Assembly (NCBI RefSeq): GCF_041956535.1
Contig: NW_027192201.1
Location: forward strand, 486,206 to 550,205
DNA from: Calcarisporiella thermophila CBS 279.70
Lineage: Eukaryota; Calcarisporiellomycota
Direction: 5' to 3'
DNA: 64,000 bases
Shown here: positions 37,505 through 47,402 of the stretch, one piece after another
Numbering within the stretch: position 1 is the stretch's first letter
How the letters are laid out: every line of letters starts with the position of its first letter
The notes under the pieces: generated by a model
Told to the model about the DNA's origin: nothing
The model's input: only the letters and a program-made list of their open reading frames with translations
The model's database searches: none
Made by a program: the position numbers and the translations under genes

Positions 37505-38466
37505 ATGGCCGAGCAGCAAGATGACCTTGTCCCAACCATGACCGAGGGCTATCGTGTGGGGGAGAAGAAGACCCTCGAGGAGTACCACAACCTCGATGCC
37601 GGGGATGAATCGCTTCGGAAGTGGAAAGAAAGTCTCGGCCTGAAGGCCGGCGCGGGTAATGCCGGTAAGTTGCTGTTATTTGTTTTTTTGAGAGACGGCA
37701 ACGCGTTCGCTCCCCAATCAACGTCCACGTTGGGCTGACCCATCTCGATTCTTCTTTTTTCCCCCTTTTCAAAATTGTAGCTCCTCCTGATGATCCACGC
37801 AAGGTAAATACCCATCCACTACCCTTTCCCCCTTCTCACTCCTTCCCTATTGCATTCATTTTTGATGCTCTCCATCCACCATGGCCTCCCCTCCTAACTC
37901 TAATACTTGGGTGATTAGGTCGTGGTGCTCCAGCTGGCAATGGAGGTAGACGGACGCGATGACGTTGTTCTAGATCTCTCCTCAAAAGGTAAATACCATC
38001 CGTTCGTGGGAACTTCATCCCCGTTCCGCTCACACCCCATATTTTCCTCTAGATGCACTTGAGAAGACAAAGACCACCGTGATCACCATCAAGGAGGGTA
38101 TCCACTATCGGTTCAAGATCAAATTCAAGATCCAGCACGACGTCGTGTCGGGTCTCAAGTATCTGCAGGTCGTAAAGAAGATGGGCGTCCGTGTGGACAA
38201 GGAGGAGAACATGCTCGGGTCCTATGGCCCGTCGGCAGAGCCCTACGAGAAGAAGTTCCCAGAGGAGGAGGCTCCCTCGGGGATGTTGGCCCGCGGCCGC
38301 TACGAGGTCAAGGTAAGTGGAGACCCTCCCTCTCCCGGTTTGATCCCCCTCTGCCCTGCCGCTCACCCACGGATTTTCGCTTCCTTAGAGCAAATTCGTC
38401 GACGACGACGGCATCGTCCACCTAGAATGGCAATGGGCCTTCAAGATCTCCAAGGATTGGGAATAA
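37505..38466 (+). CDS. RDI1: Rho GDP-dissociation inhibitor
   Basis: Five exons: 37505-37664, 37781-37803, 37919-37988, 38053-38312 and 38389-38466, giving 196 aa, normal for RhoGDI. The N-terminal helical arm (GYRVGEKKTLEEYHNLDAGD, then SLRKWKESLGL) binds switch regions of Rho GTPases. The immunoglobulin-like C-terminal fold holds the isoprenyl pocket: VITIKEGIHYRFKIKFKIQH, VSGLKYLQVVKKMGV, MLGSYGPSAEPYEKKFPEEE, then ARGRYEVKSKFVDDD and HLEWQWAFKISKDW. The 23-base exon 2 codes for PPDDPRK. It extracts Rho, Cdc42 and Rac from membranes and keeps them soluble. High-confidence call. Confidence 0.96.
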
Positions 38467-38832
38467 AACATCTCGGTTTCTTTTTATTCTAATTTTTCTA
38501 CTTCCCTTATTATTTCCTCTGTTCATTGTGGTTTGAATTCTGAATCACAATGAACTCCTTCTATGTTGTTTTTCTTTTTTGGTCTTCCACAATTCCTTAT
38601 TTCTTAACATTGATTTCTCACTCCTATCGATTATTGAAAAGCCAAATAAAAACAAGAGTAAAATAACTTGGGCGTTTTTCCCGTTAAATTTTTGATCGCT
38701 ACAGATTTAAAAAAGCATGTAGATATGTACCAGATAAAAGTATCGAAGTGAAATGAGAAAGTTAAAAAAAAATATAAAGCACAGCGGATCTTCACTGCGA
38801 ACAAAGAGAAGTCCGAGTAATGTCACAAATGT
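38467..38832. other. convergent 3' intergenic region RDI1 / bZIP
   Basis: 366 AT-rich bases with A and T runs at both ends. No coding signal seen. Confidence 0.5.
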
Positions 38833-39411
38833 TCAAGCGTTTTTGCCAGCTCTTTCCATCACCAGTACCTCCAGCGCGCGCTGCGCAAGTGTGAGCTGTT
38901 CCTCCAGTTTCTGAACTCGGGCCGCATGCTCTCGCTCCCGGGTTTCCAGTCCCGCCTTTTCGGTTGTAAGCAAAGCTAATCGCATTTCTAGGCGAGCATT
39001 ATCTGCCTCGAGCTCGGAACACCGTTGCTCGAGAGTGTTCATTTTCAAGGCCTTGCGGAGCCTTGATCGGCGAGCGGCATCCGTGTTGCGCTGCCGTTTT
39101 CGGGCAATCTTTTCTTCAAGTTTCTTTTGGGCCTCCATGGTTTGGCGGGATTGAATGGGAGAGGTGGGGGGATCAGGAGCAGAGTAAGTTGGTGGAGTGG
39201 GGAGTGGGGTTGGGGTGGAGAGGGGAAAACTATGGGCGGACGAGGTAACGGGGGAGGGAAGCTCCTCAAACAAAGCGGAGGGAGGAAGGCTGGCAGGCAA
39301 TTGTTTTTCCTGCTCGGCCTGGTCTTGCTCTTGATCCGGCGAAGGGTAGAGGTAGAAGTCGTTGGAGAGCCAGTCGTCTAGCGCGGCTTGCAATTCAGTA
39401 GCTGGATTCAT
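38833..39411 (-). CDS. bZIP transcription factor, Gcn4/Cpc1-like
   Basis: A single exon of 192 aa. An acidic/aromatic N-terminal segment (LDDWLSNDFYLYPSPDQEQD) resembles the activation patch of Gcn4-type factors. The Pro/Ser-rich middle is short. The basic region ARKRQRNTDAARRSRLRK closely matches the Gcn4 DNA contact region (N-x-x-A-A-R-R-S-R). A zipper of several heptads follows (LEQRCSELEADNARLEMRLA, continuing to LEVLVME). It is shorter than yeast Gcn4 (281 aa) and close to compact ATF4/CPC-1-like factors. The upstream leader carries several small ORFs, the hallmark of translational control by amino-acid starvation, plus a TGACTCA box. Family call good; orthology to Gcn4 likely but unproven. 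Confidence 0.85.
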   Translation of the reverse strand: MNPATELQAALDDWLSNDFYLYPSPDQEQDQAEQEKQLPASLPPSALFEELPSPVTSSAHSFPLSTPTPLPTPPTYSAPDPPTSPIQSRQTMEAQKKLEEKIARKRQRNTDAARRSRLRKALKMNTLEQRCSELEADNARLEMRLALLTTEKAGLETREREHAARVQKLEEQLTLAQRALEVLVMERAGKNA

Positions 39412-39785
39412 GAGGTAATGTTCAGGACTCGGAGGGGAATTAGAAATGTGGAATGCGATAACTTTTGAGAGGTGGAGAAGTGTGTGGGAGTGAGGTTGAC
39501 GAATGGATTCTTTTGATTTTTTTTCGTTTAAATTAGATAAATCCTTTAACCAGTTAACTAAGCGAACCCTTTAAGCATAAGGCTCGCAAAGTCGTTTTCG
39601 GTTGAGACAGTTGAGTTCGTGCAAAGTCAACAGAGGTCTTCACCATAATCTCATAGGAGACAGCTCAGATATCTTCTCTAACTAACGTTCGTTTATTGAC
39701 ACAGAATTCTTTGGATGCCTCGTTCAAGACTTCAAGCAAGAGGAAAGCCAAGAAAAAATGCGGACGAGGTCGATGCCCTTATATA
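39412..39785 (-). promoter_or_regulatory. bZIP leader with upstream ORFs and TATA box
   Basis: The sequence just upstream of the bZIP start holds, on the minus strand, three clear uORFs. One at 39654-39640 codes for MRLW. One at 39646-39554 codes for 30 residues starting MVKTSV. One at 39578-39558 codes for MLKGFA. A TATATAAG box lies at 39785-39778. A further ATG next to this box opens a 20-codon ORF that would count only if transcription starts above it. The first two uORFs overlap in different frames, and the third lies inside the second in another frame. Transcription start is inferred. Confidence 0.6.
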
Positions 39786-39897
39786 ACATAATGGATTAGG
39801 TTCGAAACTTGACAAAACTGGTAATTTCGGGGCTTTTCATGATAAATCCATTCCGTCAACTTCGACGAATTTGACCAACTGCGTTCCTTAGAAAAGT

Positions 39898-39904
39898 TGA
39901 CTCA
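39898..39904. promoter_or_regulatory. TGACTCA (Gcn4/AP-1) site
   Basis: A perfect TGACTCA lies about 490 bases upstream of the bZIP start. This is the site bound by Gcn4-type bZIPs and suggests autoregulation; a single 7-mer can also occur by chance. Confidence 0.5.
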
Positions 39905-41661
39905 TGCCAACTCATCATTTGTTGTTAAATGCGGATTTGACGTTTGAAGATCCAATGGAATTGACCCCGCTCACCAAATTTTGCCTTTGATGGCAATTTA
40001 TTCAATTTCATATATGGGAACCACATCTTCATGGGAGCGCGGAGATCTTTGCCAAAAAGCTGCTCTGCCGTGGGACTCTTCATCCAGAAAACAGCCGGAA
40101 TTCTTGGAAAATCACTCGTGTAGCGTTATTAAGAAACTAGTACCCGCCGGAATAGGGCTGCATTCATACCCTGGTGGGTCGTAAGGACCTTCTCTATGCT
40201 CAAACTCTATCTCGGAACCGGGCACGTTGTAAGAGAGAGCATAGCTTCTGCTTCGTCTTCGCTACAGCCTGCTAACAAGTTGATAAGTATATCACACTCG
40301 TACTCCTTGATCAGGTTGCATAGCTGCGTTATGGTAGTTAACGATTCGCTTGGCGGCCAATTCTACCATATTATAGCGATGCTAATTTGAAATGGTAAAA
40401 ACGAATTGCTTAATAGGAGAGGGCCCTTGAAAGACAGGCGAGAAGATCCGCACTGCCACCACCGCAGCCAGACTCATTCAGGGCCAGGCAATTTAAAAAG
40501 GAAGTATAATTATCCTTTGTACCAGCAAATGGGTACATGAATATCGTCTCAAAAAGCCTACCGATTTTCATCATGTGGTAGACGGGGTAGGGCGATCTGG
40601 ATCTTACCGAAGCGGTAAGATTGGTCGGGCAGCACTTGCGTTGATTGGAGTTCCTCTGGAGGATCGGAATGCACTGCTACAGTTAATCCTGGCATTTGCA
40701 TAATGCACGCTCAGTACTTTCTCCGATCAGTCTATAATATGACTATATTTTAGGCTACTGGGTCATATTTCGGAAGCTCTAAGAGCTGACTGCGTATAGG
40801 TGTTCAGGGCAATGCATCGGACTTTGGCGCAAATCAAGGTCCGATTTTGAGGGGAGTGTGTTCCTAGGAGTATACGAAAGAATCCAAGAATCCAAAAGGA
40901 TTAGGTTAAAACTAGGAATATCATTCTGTTCTCTTAGCAGTCTTGAGGGTTCCTCGATAAACATTTCTTTGAAAATTCATGAGTATAGTCTATACACAAG
41001 GATCTGTAAATAAGTGGAAATTCTTGGCATAAGCTTGGAAGCAACAGTAGGTATCCTCAAAGTAACTACGCTAATTGTGCTAGTGAAGGCTGTTTCTTCT
41101 CTGATGATCCTCCTATTTCAAATGCTGTTTTAAACCTCTGTAACCTATTAAAAATGATTTAGGAGATTAGAGAACAGATAAAATAATAAAGCTATGGTGC
41201 AGATTTAGAAGATATAGAAAGTTAGGTATAATATACCTATATTATAGAGGAGGCTAGGTTGATTAATATTGAAAGTATTTAGTTTATTATTGGGTATGTT
41301 AACATGAAAAAAAAATATTAATAGGAGAATGGGTACTTTACGTGTTGTAATTGGAAAATAACTACACGTACCTGTGAATCTATTTCGCTAGGAAAGAAGA
41401 CTCCAGGATTGACCTTGGCAATTTGCCTAGCTCTTAAAGATTAGGTGTAATACTGAAAATTTTGCGTATATATTTTAACCAATTGAATTTAATTATTCTG
41501 GTTTTGTCGAGTCAGTTGGACTCTATAAAATAAGAAAGTCTGAAATTAACTAACGTGGATAAATTATTTCTACACAAGGTTGTTTCCTTTTTTTTATCTT
41601 CACTATCGCTTTATGAGAGAGTGAGTCGTTTCAAGCATTATATCTCCAAAAGGATATCAAA
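39905..41661. other. AT-rich region with coding-like fragments, no confirmed gene
   Basis: Between 39.9 and 41.0 kb the minus strand has several open stretches with protein-like composition. They lie in different frames, joined only by questionable splice sites. One (about 40120-39922) contains KSPTAEQLFGKDLR, which resembles the integrase region of LTR retrotransposons. Another (about 40711-40561) contains MQMPGLTVAVHSDPPEELQS. From 41.0 to 41.66 kb the sequence is very AT-rich without coding signal. It may be a decayed element or a gene with many introns; I cannot resolve it. Confidence 0.35.
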
Positions 41662-42366
41662 ATGTCACAGAAGAAAATCCTATCTTCATTTGATGTTTTT
41701 AATGCTATTAAAAACGGCGACGAGGATTTAATCAATTCATACTTTCTCAGCGATGGAGACGCAATAGACAGTAAAGGATGGACACCGCTCTTTTATGCCG
41801 CGTTGGAAGGAGACTTCAGGATAGCAAAGTTGTTGATTATGCGTGGTGCGGATGTCAATGCCGTAGATAATCGCGGATGGACGCCACTTTTCTGTGCCTC
41901 GTCAAAAGGACACCTCGAGATCGCAAGGCTGTTGATAGTTTGTGGGGTAAATGTCAACGCCGTAGATAATCGCGGGTGGACACCACTCTTCTGTGCTTCG
42001 TCGGAAGGACATTATGAGATGGCGAAGCTGCTGGTATCACGTGAGGCGAACGTCAACGCTATAAGCAATCGCGAGTGGACGCCGCTTTTCTGCGCTTCAT
42101 CGGAAGGACACTTCGTACAACATTATACGAAAATGATCAAGAATGCACCAAAAATTGCGAAAAAGGCAGGATTAGCTACATATGAAAGAGGAATGCGACA
42201 GAATTTTATGGTAGATGGTAGATATTCGCTATCTCTTTTCAACTTCACCAGGCGAATTAGCTTTCCTCCATTTAGCATGGCTCGCTTAACCCAATATTTT
42301 AGTATGAATACTCTATATTTTTACAATATCTTTTCTGTCCAATTTTTCGAGATTGTGATACTGTAA
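41662..42366 (+). CDS. ankyrin-repeat protein with near-identical repeats and aberrant tail
   Basis: An open frame of 234 aa. An N-terminal cap (FDVFNAIKNGDEDLINSYF) is followed by four ~33-residue ankyrin units. Each carries WTPLFCASSEGH or a close variant, then KLL and a NVNAxxNR turn. The three later units are almost identical at DNA level, which means recent duplication. After residue ~152 the repeat stops abruptly (GHF) and is followed by ~82 residues unlike ankyrin. Their 3' part overlaps an AT-rich duplicated sequence (see 42312-42512). The tail is therefore probably not ancestral: either the gene is truncated, or a splice removes part of it. Fungal ankyrin proteins of this kind are fast-evolving. 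Start ATG follows an A-rich context (tcaaaATG). Confidence 0.6.
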   Translation: MSQKKILSSFDVFNAIKNGDEDLINSYFLSDGDAIDSKGWTPLFYAALEGDFRIAKLLIMRGADVNAVDNRGWTPLFCASSKGHLEIARLLIVCGVNVNAVDNRGWTPLFCASSEGHYEMAKLLVSREANVNAISNREWTPLFCASSEGHFVQHYTKMIKNAPKIAKKAGLATYERGMRQNFMVDGRYSLSLFNFTRRISFPPFSMARLTQYFSMNTLYFYNIFSVQFFEIVIL

Positions 42367-42379
42367 AACTATTTATGTA
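42312..42379. repeat. AT-rich repeat unit, copy 1
   Basis: Begins tatttttacaatatctttt and includes gatactgtaaaac; it matches 42446-42512 with scattered changes. It overlaps the end of the ankyrin ORF. Confidence 0.6.
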
Positions 42380-42445
42380 TTTGCTATATTTCCATTTATA
42401 TTTCCATCAAATGCGTATTGTAAGAGGAATTAGGTGTATATTGCT

Positions 42446-42512
42446 GTATATTTTTTACAATACCTTTTCTACCCATTTTTTCGCGGCTGTGATACTACAA
42501 AATTATATATAA
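42446..42512. repeat. AT-rich repeat unit, copy 2
   Basis: Direct copy of 42312-42379 at about 133 bases distance. A further related motif (catcaaatgcgtattttaag) links 42405-42430 with 44975-45000, so the family is dispersed locally. Confidence 0.55.
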
Positions 42513-42882
42513 AAAAATAAATGAGCAAATTATGGCGGTATATTTTGTAACGATGTTGACGTTGATATAATTTACTTGTAAGAGCAAGTAGGCAGTAAGC
42601 AGTATAATACTGTATTATTAAACAATTAGTTCAATATTTTACATCCTATGAAAATACTCAGCAATGTTTATCAGGTTAGGAATCTCGTAGACACTTTAAG
42701 CAATTAAAAGATATGAAACTGGGCATTTGAATATTTAAATAATTCAACTTAAGCATATTAACAATATCTCAAAAGCTATCTGCATAAGTTGGGGGTAAAA
42801 GATGACTCATCTTGTTTAGTTGAGGGCCAGGTTCTATCGTTCCCCTTCTGACGACTACGCCGTGATAGCCCTCCGCCGTCAT
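42513..42882. other. AT-rich intergenic spacer
   Basis: 370 bases of AT-rich sequence between the repeat copies and the stop of the multi-TM gene. No coding or repeat structure beyond low complexity seen. Confidence 0.45.
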
Positions 42883-44411
42883 TTAGAAGCGAAGGTGCGG
42901 GATAAGCTCCCCCCACTCCGTCTCACTCAAGCTCTTTTCCACCCCATATACATTGACACAAAGATAAGACCATGAAAATGCACTCAGGATCCACAGAATG
43001 GCTAGCACAACACTTATCAACCTTCTCTGTACACTTCTGTAAAACCGGAAGCGAAATATACGAGCATAGACCACGCCCATGAATATGCTGAGGCCACATA
43101 AAGCAAGGCATATGCAGGTCACGTATAGTTTGAGGCGAGGATATACCCCTCCGGCAGGCAGATACGGCCACGACACGATATCCGGGTCCATAGCATCGTT
43201 GATGGCAGAGGGTGGTTTGAAAATTAACCAGCAGCCAAAGGCTAATCCGCCAACCACTATTGCGTATAAAGTCACAAAAACGAACCAGCCCGTAAGGTTT
43301 TTAAATTTGGATAGAATACGAGCGGCCTCACTCTTTGCATATTCTGTAGTGAGATTAGGCCCTTACGCGTCATCATTGGAAGATCCTTTCCATCGTCCAC
43401 TATCACCTCTCGCTTCATGCCAGGAGGCAACCACCGGTTATTCAGTCTTAGCACCGCTAACCCGCCGTGTTTACGCCAGATAGACACCATCACAAGCTGT
43501 ACAAGCGCGGCAGGTAAAGCAAGAATGGCCCAGACCCCGATAAATGGGGGTGGCTTTTGTTGGTGTAGTCGAAATATGGCGCTCAATGCAGCGCCTAGCA
43601 CTTGCATTGCTCCTGCAGCAGCAAACACTCTTCCTGCAATCTCGCGCCAACTTAACGCGCCCTCAGGTGGCGCAATGAGCACCTCAGCCAGTACTTGCGC
43701 CTCTATGGCAGAAAGTAGCCTGACCAAACACGCATTTTCAGGCCATCCGTCAAGGTGGGTCAGGCTATCCCATATTTTATTCCACAGTTTGACTTTTTCT
43801 GCCAGCTCTTTTTTAATCGAATACTCGTGCCCGCACCTATGGCAAAAGACAAGTACTTCCCGATTGAATGCTCGGGAGATGGACCCTAAAAGGGCATCCT
43901 CTGCAACATGGCAGAGGCGATACGGAGTGCAGTATGTAATATGCTCCCTGGCCTCGCCTTTATGTTCACTGCAGTCCATGATGAAGGAATCTCGCTGTGG
44001 CTTGGCCCTCACGAGTAATAACTCATCGCAGGGCATGTCATCCGCGGTCAACACCAGGATGCTTTGCATACTAATAATGCGTTTAAAAACGTCCCCATTA
44101 TTTTTGCTTTTTTGCCACGCTATTAGACGAATCAGTAAGTTCAGGAACAGTTGGCCAGGCTGGAACGCAGAGGCGAGTATGGATTCAGCATTCTCCGAAC
44201 TAAAGACGGTGTTTCCGAGTCCCCCGATAGCCAACAGAGTAGCCAGAGTATGCCACAGTAGGGCGATCACATGCGGAAGGATTTCATAATAGGGCTTATC
44301 CTCCCCCCAGCTTATTCTCTCTAGTCCCACTGCGGGATTTGCTTGTAGGATTAGCGAGAGGCCCAGTAGTTTGAGCCACGACGAATATCCCAGTTTATAG
44401 TTGATATTCAT
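42883..44411 (-). CDS. unknown multi-pass membrane protein with signal anchor
   Basis: Two coding blocks: 44411 to ~43370 and 43343-42883. They are in different frames and need one splice. A signal-peptide-like start (YSSWLKLLGLSLILQANPA) is followed by ILPHVIALLWHTLATLLAIGG, a ~200-residue hydrophilic region, then several TM segments in the C-terminal half (VWAILALPAALVQLVMVSIW, FVTLYAIVVGGLAFGCWLIF, LYVTCICLALCGLSIFMGVV). The acceptor ctacag at 43344-43349 is good. Two donors give the same frame: at 43474 (131-base intron, 465 aa) or at 43366 (23-base intron, 501 aa). The longer intron is more plausible. A frameshifted pseudogene is the alternative. No family recognised. The region is less AT-rich than its flanks, so it is probably a real gene. 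Confidence 0.6.
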
Positions 44412-45953
44412 GATTATCTGTCTCCTCACAACGAAAAAAAAATCCTTATACTCTTCTCAACGCTTGCAGCCTTGCCCCTGCCGACAAGTTGATCCGTGAC
44501 GCTGTGTACTAACTGGCAACTCAAGAGAGTTTGAAAAAATTAACAGCAATAATATGGGACAAAATCAGCTTCTGATAGCCAAAGGTTAGGAAGAGGTGTT
44601 GCGCGTAATATTTAGATGTTTATCAACTACTTCAATGGGAAAAGAAAATATTTATACCAAGTTTCTTGATGCAATATATATTGAAATGGCATACGAAATA
44701 AAGTTGAGGTGTTTCACAGCCACGAAATATAGTAAATAGCTGAAGATGTTTCATACTTTTCTATTGTTATTTCCTCGATGTATTATCACTATATCATCCT
44801 CTTTTTCGATGGAATAGTTACAAACATGTCGAAGCTGCTAAATATCAATGGTTTCGAATGATTTTAGCACTACACATTATACTGTTAACAAGTAGTGATT
44901 TCCCTTTGGTGTGTAGATATAATTGGGGCGTAAGGTTAGACTTTGCGCATACCCCGTTCCCCTATGACCAATATCTTCATCAAATGCGTATTTTAAGAAG
45001 AATAATAAGCCGCAAGTAAAAAGTAAATGGCGTAAAGATGCCGCATGAGCAGCCCATAGATACAATTTATATAAGCGAGGAATTGAATTCGAGAGCAGAT
45101 ATTTGCGTAGTATTTAGAGGTAAATGAAATTATCCCTGAAAGTAGTGCTTGTTATTTCATACATATCGGTAATGAAGTACAGACTGTACTTAAATTTTCC
45201 TTAGGGCAATTGCCTCTTTGCTTGGCCCTGCAATGTAGGATGTTCGACTTGCGCCTCAAAAGACGAGCCCTGTCGAGAACTTTCTTCAATGCTCGTTTGC
45301 CCGAATTTTTGTCTCCGAAATATCTATACGGTTCATTTTTTGATTACCAATGCTTTGTCTATCACATTTCCCAAAATTCAACCTTTGCCGTGGTCCATTG
45401 TCATATAGCGGAGATGTTTTAGGTCATATTATTGTTTTTCTATGAGCATATCTCTCTACAAAAAAAAACATCTCAAGAAAACCAGTTAGAAAATATAAAT
45501 AAAACCGTGGTTTACCCAGATAAAGTCAGCTAAGTTTGTTAAAAATAGGGGCGTAAGACGGTAAAAATGGATATTTTGAATAGTGATTTTTCACTTGACA
45601 TTAACTAATATACTTCCTTCGAGTTGCAAGTAATTATTGCCATAAGGTAGAAGCGGATTTGAGATAATCCAAATTTCACGGCTGAAAAGTAACCTTAAAT
45701 TAAGTCTTAAAAGCTCTCAACAGAAGAGGACCGCGATCGTGTGACAAAACTGGTTGCGTGAAATATTAGGTGTGGGATGTTAATTCAGTAGAATATTAAA
45801 TCTTGATATTACTTGATATTGTTCCGTAGAGAGCCATGGCTTCTTACACCATATCTCCTGGATAAAAACTCATTATATTTTCACAAAGCAAGAGCACTTT
45901 TTTTCATTTTCCCGCTTCCCTTTGAATTATTTCAAATATCAAGGCTCCTTCTC
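44412..45953. other. AT-rich intergenic region
   Basis: 1.5 kb of AT-rich sequence with one dispersed repeat fragment (about 44975-45000). Short ORFs here lack conserved features. Confidence 0.45.
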
Positions 45954-46248
45954 ATGGACCAATATCATCCAGCTTTCGATGAATTCATTAGTTTCCTCGC
46001 AGCACCTTTCTCTGCAGAAGAATCTTTGTCAGTCATATCAGCAGCAAACAGATGGAGAGAAACGTTGAATGGGCTTGAAAGAAATCAAAGCGACCATAGT
46101 AACAATTCTTCTAGTAACATAAATTTTACATCTACTCTCGCTCGCTCAGGAAGCGGTTTGGATCATCTCAATACAAATCAAGAAACACCAGAAACTATTT
46201 TGCAAGATCAATGTAGAGACCAAAGAAGTTCCGATATTGATTTTGCGA
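45954..46248 (+). CDS. orphan exon-like ORF of unknown function
   Basis: From an in-frame ATG (MDQYHPAFDEFISFLAAPFS) an open stretch of 98 codons has protein-like composition, with a Ser/Asn-rich second half. It ends exactly where a consensus donor gtaagt appears at 46249, and the frame stops 9 bases further on. The frame is also open upstream to 45813. I found no convincing downstream exon, because the next 550 bases are the foldback element and its flanking repeats. It may be a gene broken by that insertion. Not recognised. Confidence 0.35.
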
Positions 46249-46268
46249 GTAAGTTATAGTTATATAAT

Positions 46269-46332
46269 GATAGCGCTTGGTATGGACCTTAATAAACCCT
46301 ATAGCTCACAAGTACAGTACATTGCCAACAGA
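46269..46332. repeat. 64-base direct repeat, left copy
   Basis: Matches 46732-46795 at 60 of 64 positions by eye. It flanks the foldback element on its left. Confidence 0.75.
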
Positions 46333-46737
46333 TCTATCGTTATACGTCGTAAAACGGAATACAGTTTCATAGTTTAATATTTAGTGCAGTTACTTTAGAT
46401 GTATTAATTTCTAAAGTTATTGCGCGATACAACCTAGATCAGTCGAAGCAATAATTAAGTTTACCGCAACATTGATATAGCCTTTTTTTTACCAAAAATT
46501 TAGGCTTTCTAATGCCATGTTCTCCGTTCACTTCCTTCTAAAATGATTCGATAATTGTTTGGTTAACTGGCATATCTTGTAACAAAAGGTGCATATGAAA
46601 ATTGACTCAGTATTCATGCGGCACTTGCTTGTGCATTACTTACAAAATCAATATTGGAACTTCTTTGGTCTCTAAAGCAGCTGTACTAAATATTAAACAA
46701 TGATACTTTATTCCATTTTACGACGTATAACGATAGA
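46333..46737. mobile_element. MITE-like foldback element with ~65-base terminal inverted repeats
   Basis: The left end (tctatcgttatacgtcgtaa, then acggaata and tttaatatttagtgcag) is repeated inverted at the right end (46673-46737, ending cgtataacgataga). About 80% of positions match over ~65 bases; the outer 20 match perfectly. Length is about 405 bases with no coding capacity. Direct repeats of 64 bases lie immediately outside or overlap its last few bases. That is far longer than a normal target-site duplication, so a nested or duplicated arrangement is possible. Confidence 0.62.
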
Positions 46738-46795
46738 ACTTGGTATGGACCTTAATAAACCCTATAGCTCGCAAGAACAGTACATTGCCAACAGA
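46732..46795. repeat. 64-base direct repeat, right copy
   Basis: Right partner of 46269-46332; it overlaps the last 6 bases of the inverted repeat (gataga). Confidence 0.75.
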
Positions 46796-47065
46796 GTGGT
46801 GTGAAAGGTATACCACATTATGAATTATATTGGAATCGAGATTATATTCTTAAAGTACAATATTTATTTTTAGTTAAGTAGAAAATATAGAAGCACTCAG
46901 AGGTTTATGTTCGCGATTCACTGTGCCCGATATTTTCTAAACACTTGAAATATCCAGTTTTTTTGTAGGGATATCTGGCTATTAAGCTTACCTGAGAATT
47001 ATCGCTTCCGGATATTATATCCTTGATAAGTCTAGATTTGTATGAGACTCCGAAATCTCAGTAAA

Positions 47066-47106
47066 CGCCTAGTTCCTCGTCAATGATATTGAGGAGGAAC
47101 TAGGCG
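47066..47106. repeat. perfect 13-base inverted repeat (hairpin)
   Basis: CGCCTAGTTCCTC and its exact complement GAGGAACTAGGCG are separated by 15 bases. Weaker symmetry (ctccgaa) continues outside. It may be the core of another foldback element. Confidence 0.6.
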
Positions 47107-47152
47107 ACTCAACATAATATGTTCGGAGACGATACAACTATGCGCCCAAACC

Positions 47153-47402
47153 TCAATGCTCATTTTGTAAAATGGGATCAGTGACTGCTCTTTGAAAAGC
47201 GGCTCTTCCCAAAAATGCCGATTCGCACCTTCTGACATTTTGGTTTCCTTGCCAATCAATTGGTCCTATTTTTCTTGTGCCTACCATAGGGACAAACACT
47301 GATTCCCCCACACGTATCCCCCCTAAATGGACCTCCGCCTGCGTTTGAGGAACCCGCTCTTCCTGCCCTCCACAAAACGGACTCAAATTGCCTGAGATGA
47401 GA
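47153..47402 (-). pseudogene. coding-like fragment, unrecognised
   Basis: On the minus strand, following a possible acceptor (catctcatctcag), about 79 codons stay open to a TGA. The composition is protein-like and uninterrupted (for example GGIRVGESVFVPMVGTRKIG and AFLGRAAFQRAVTDP). No upstream exon was found before the cupin gene promoter. It is probably a fragment of a lost gene or element. The family is unknown. Confidence 0.3.
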
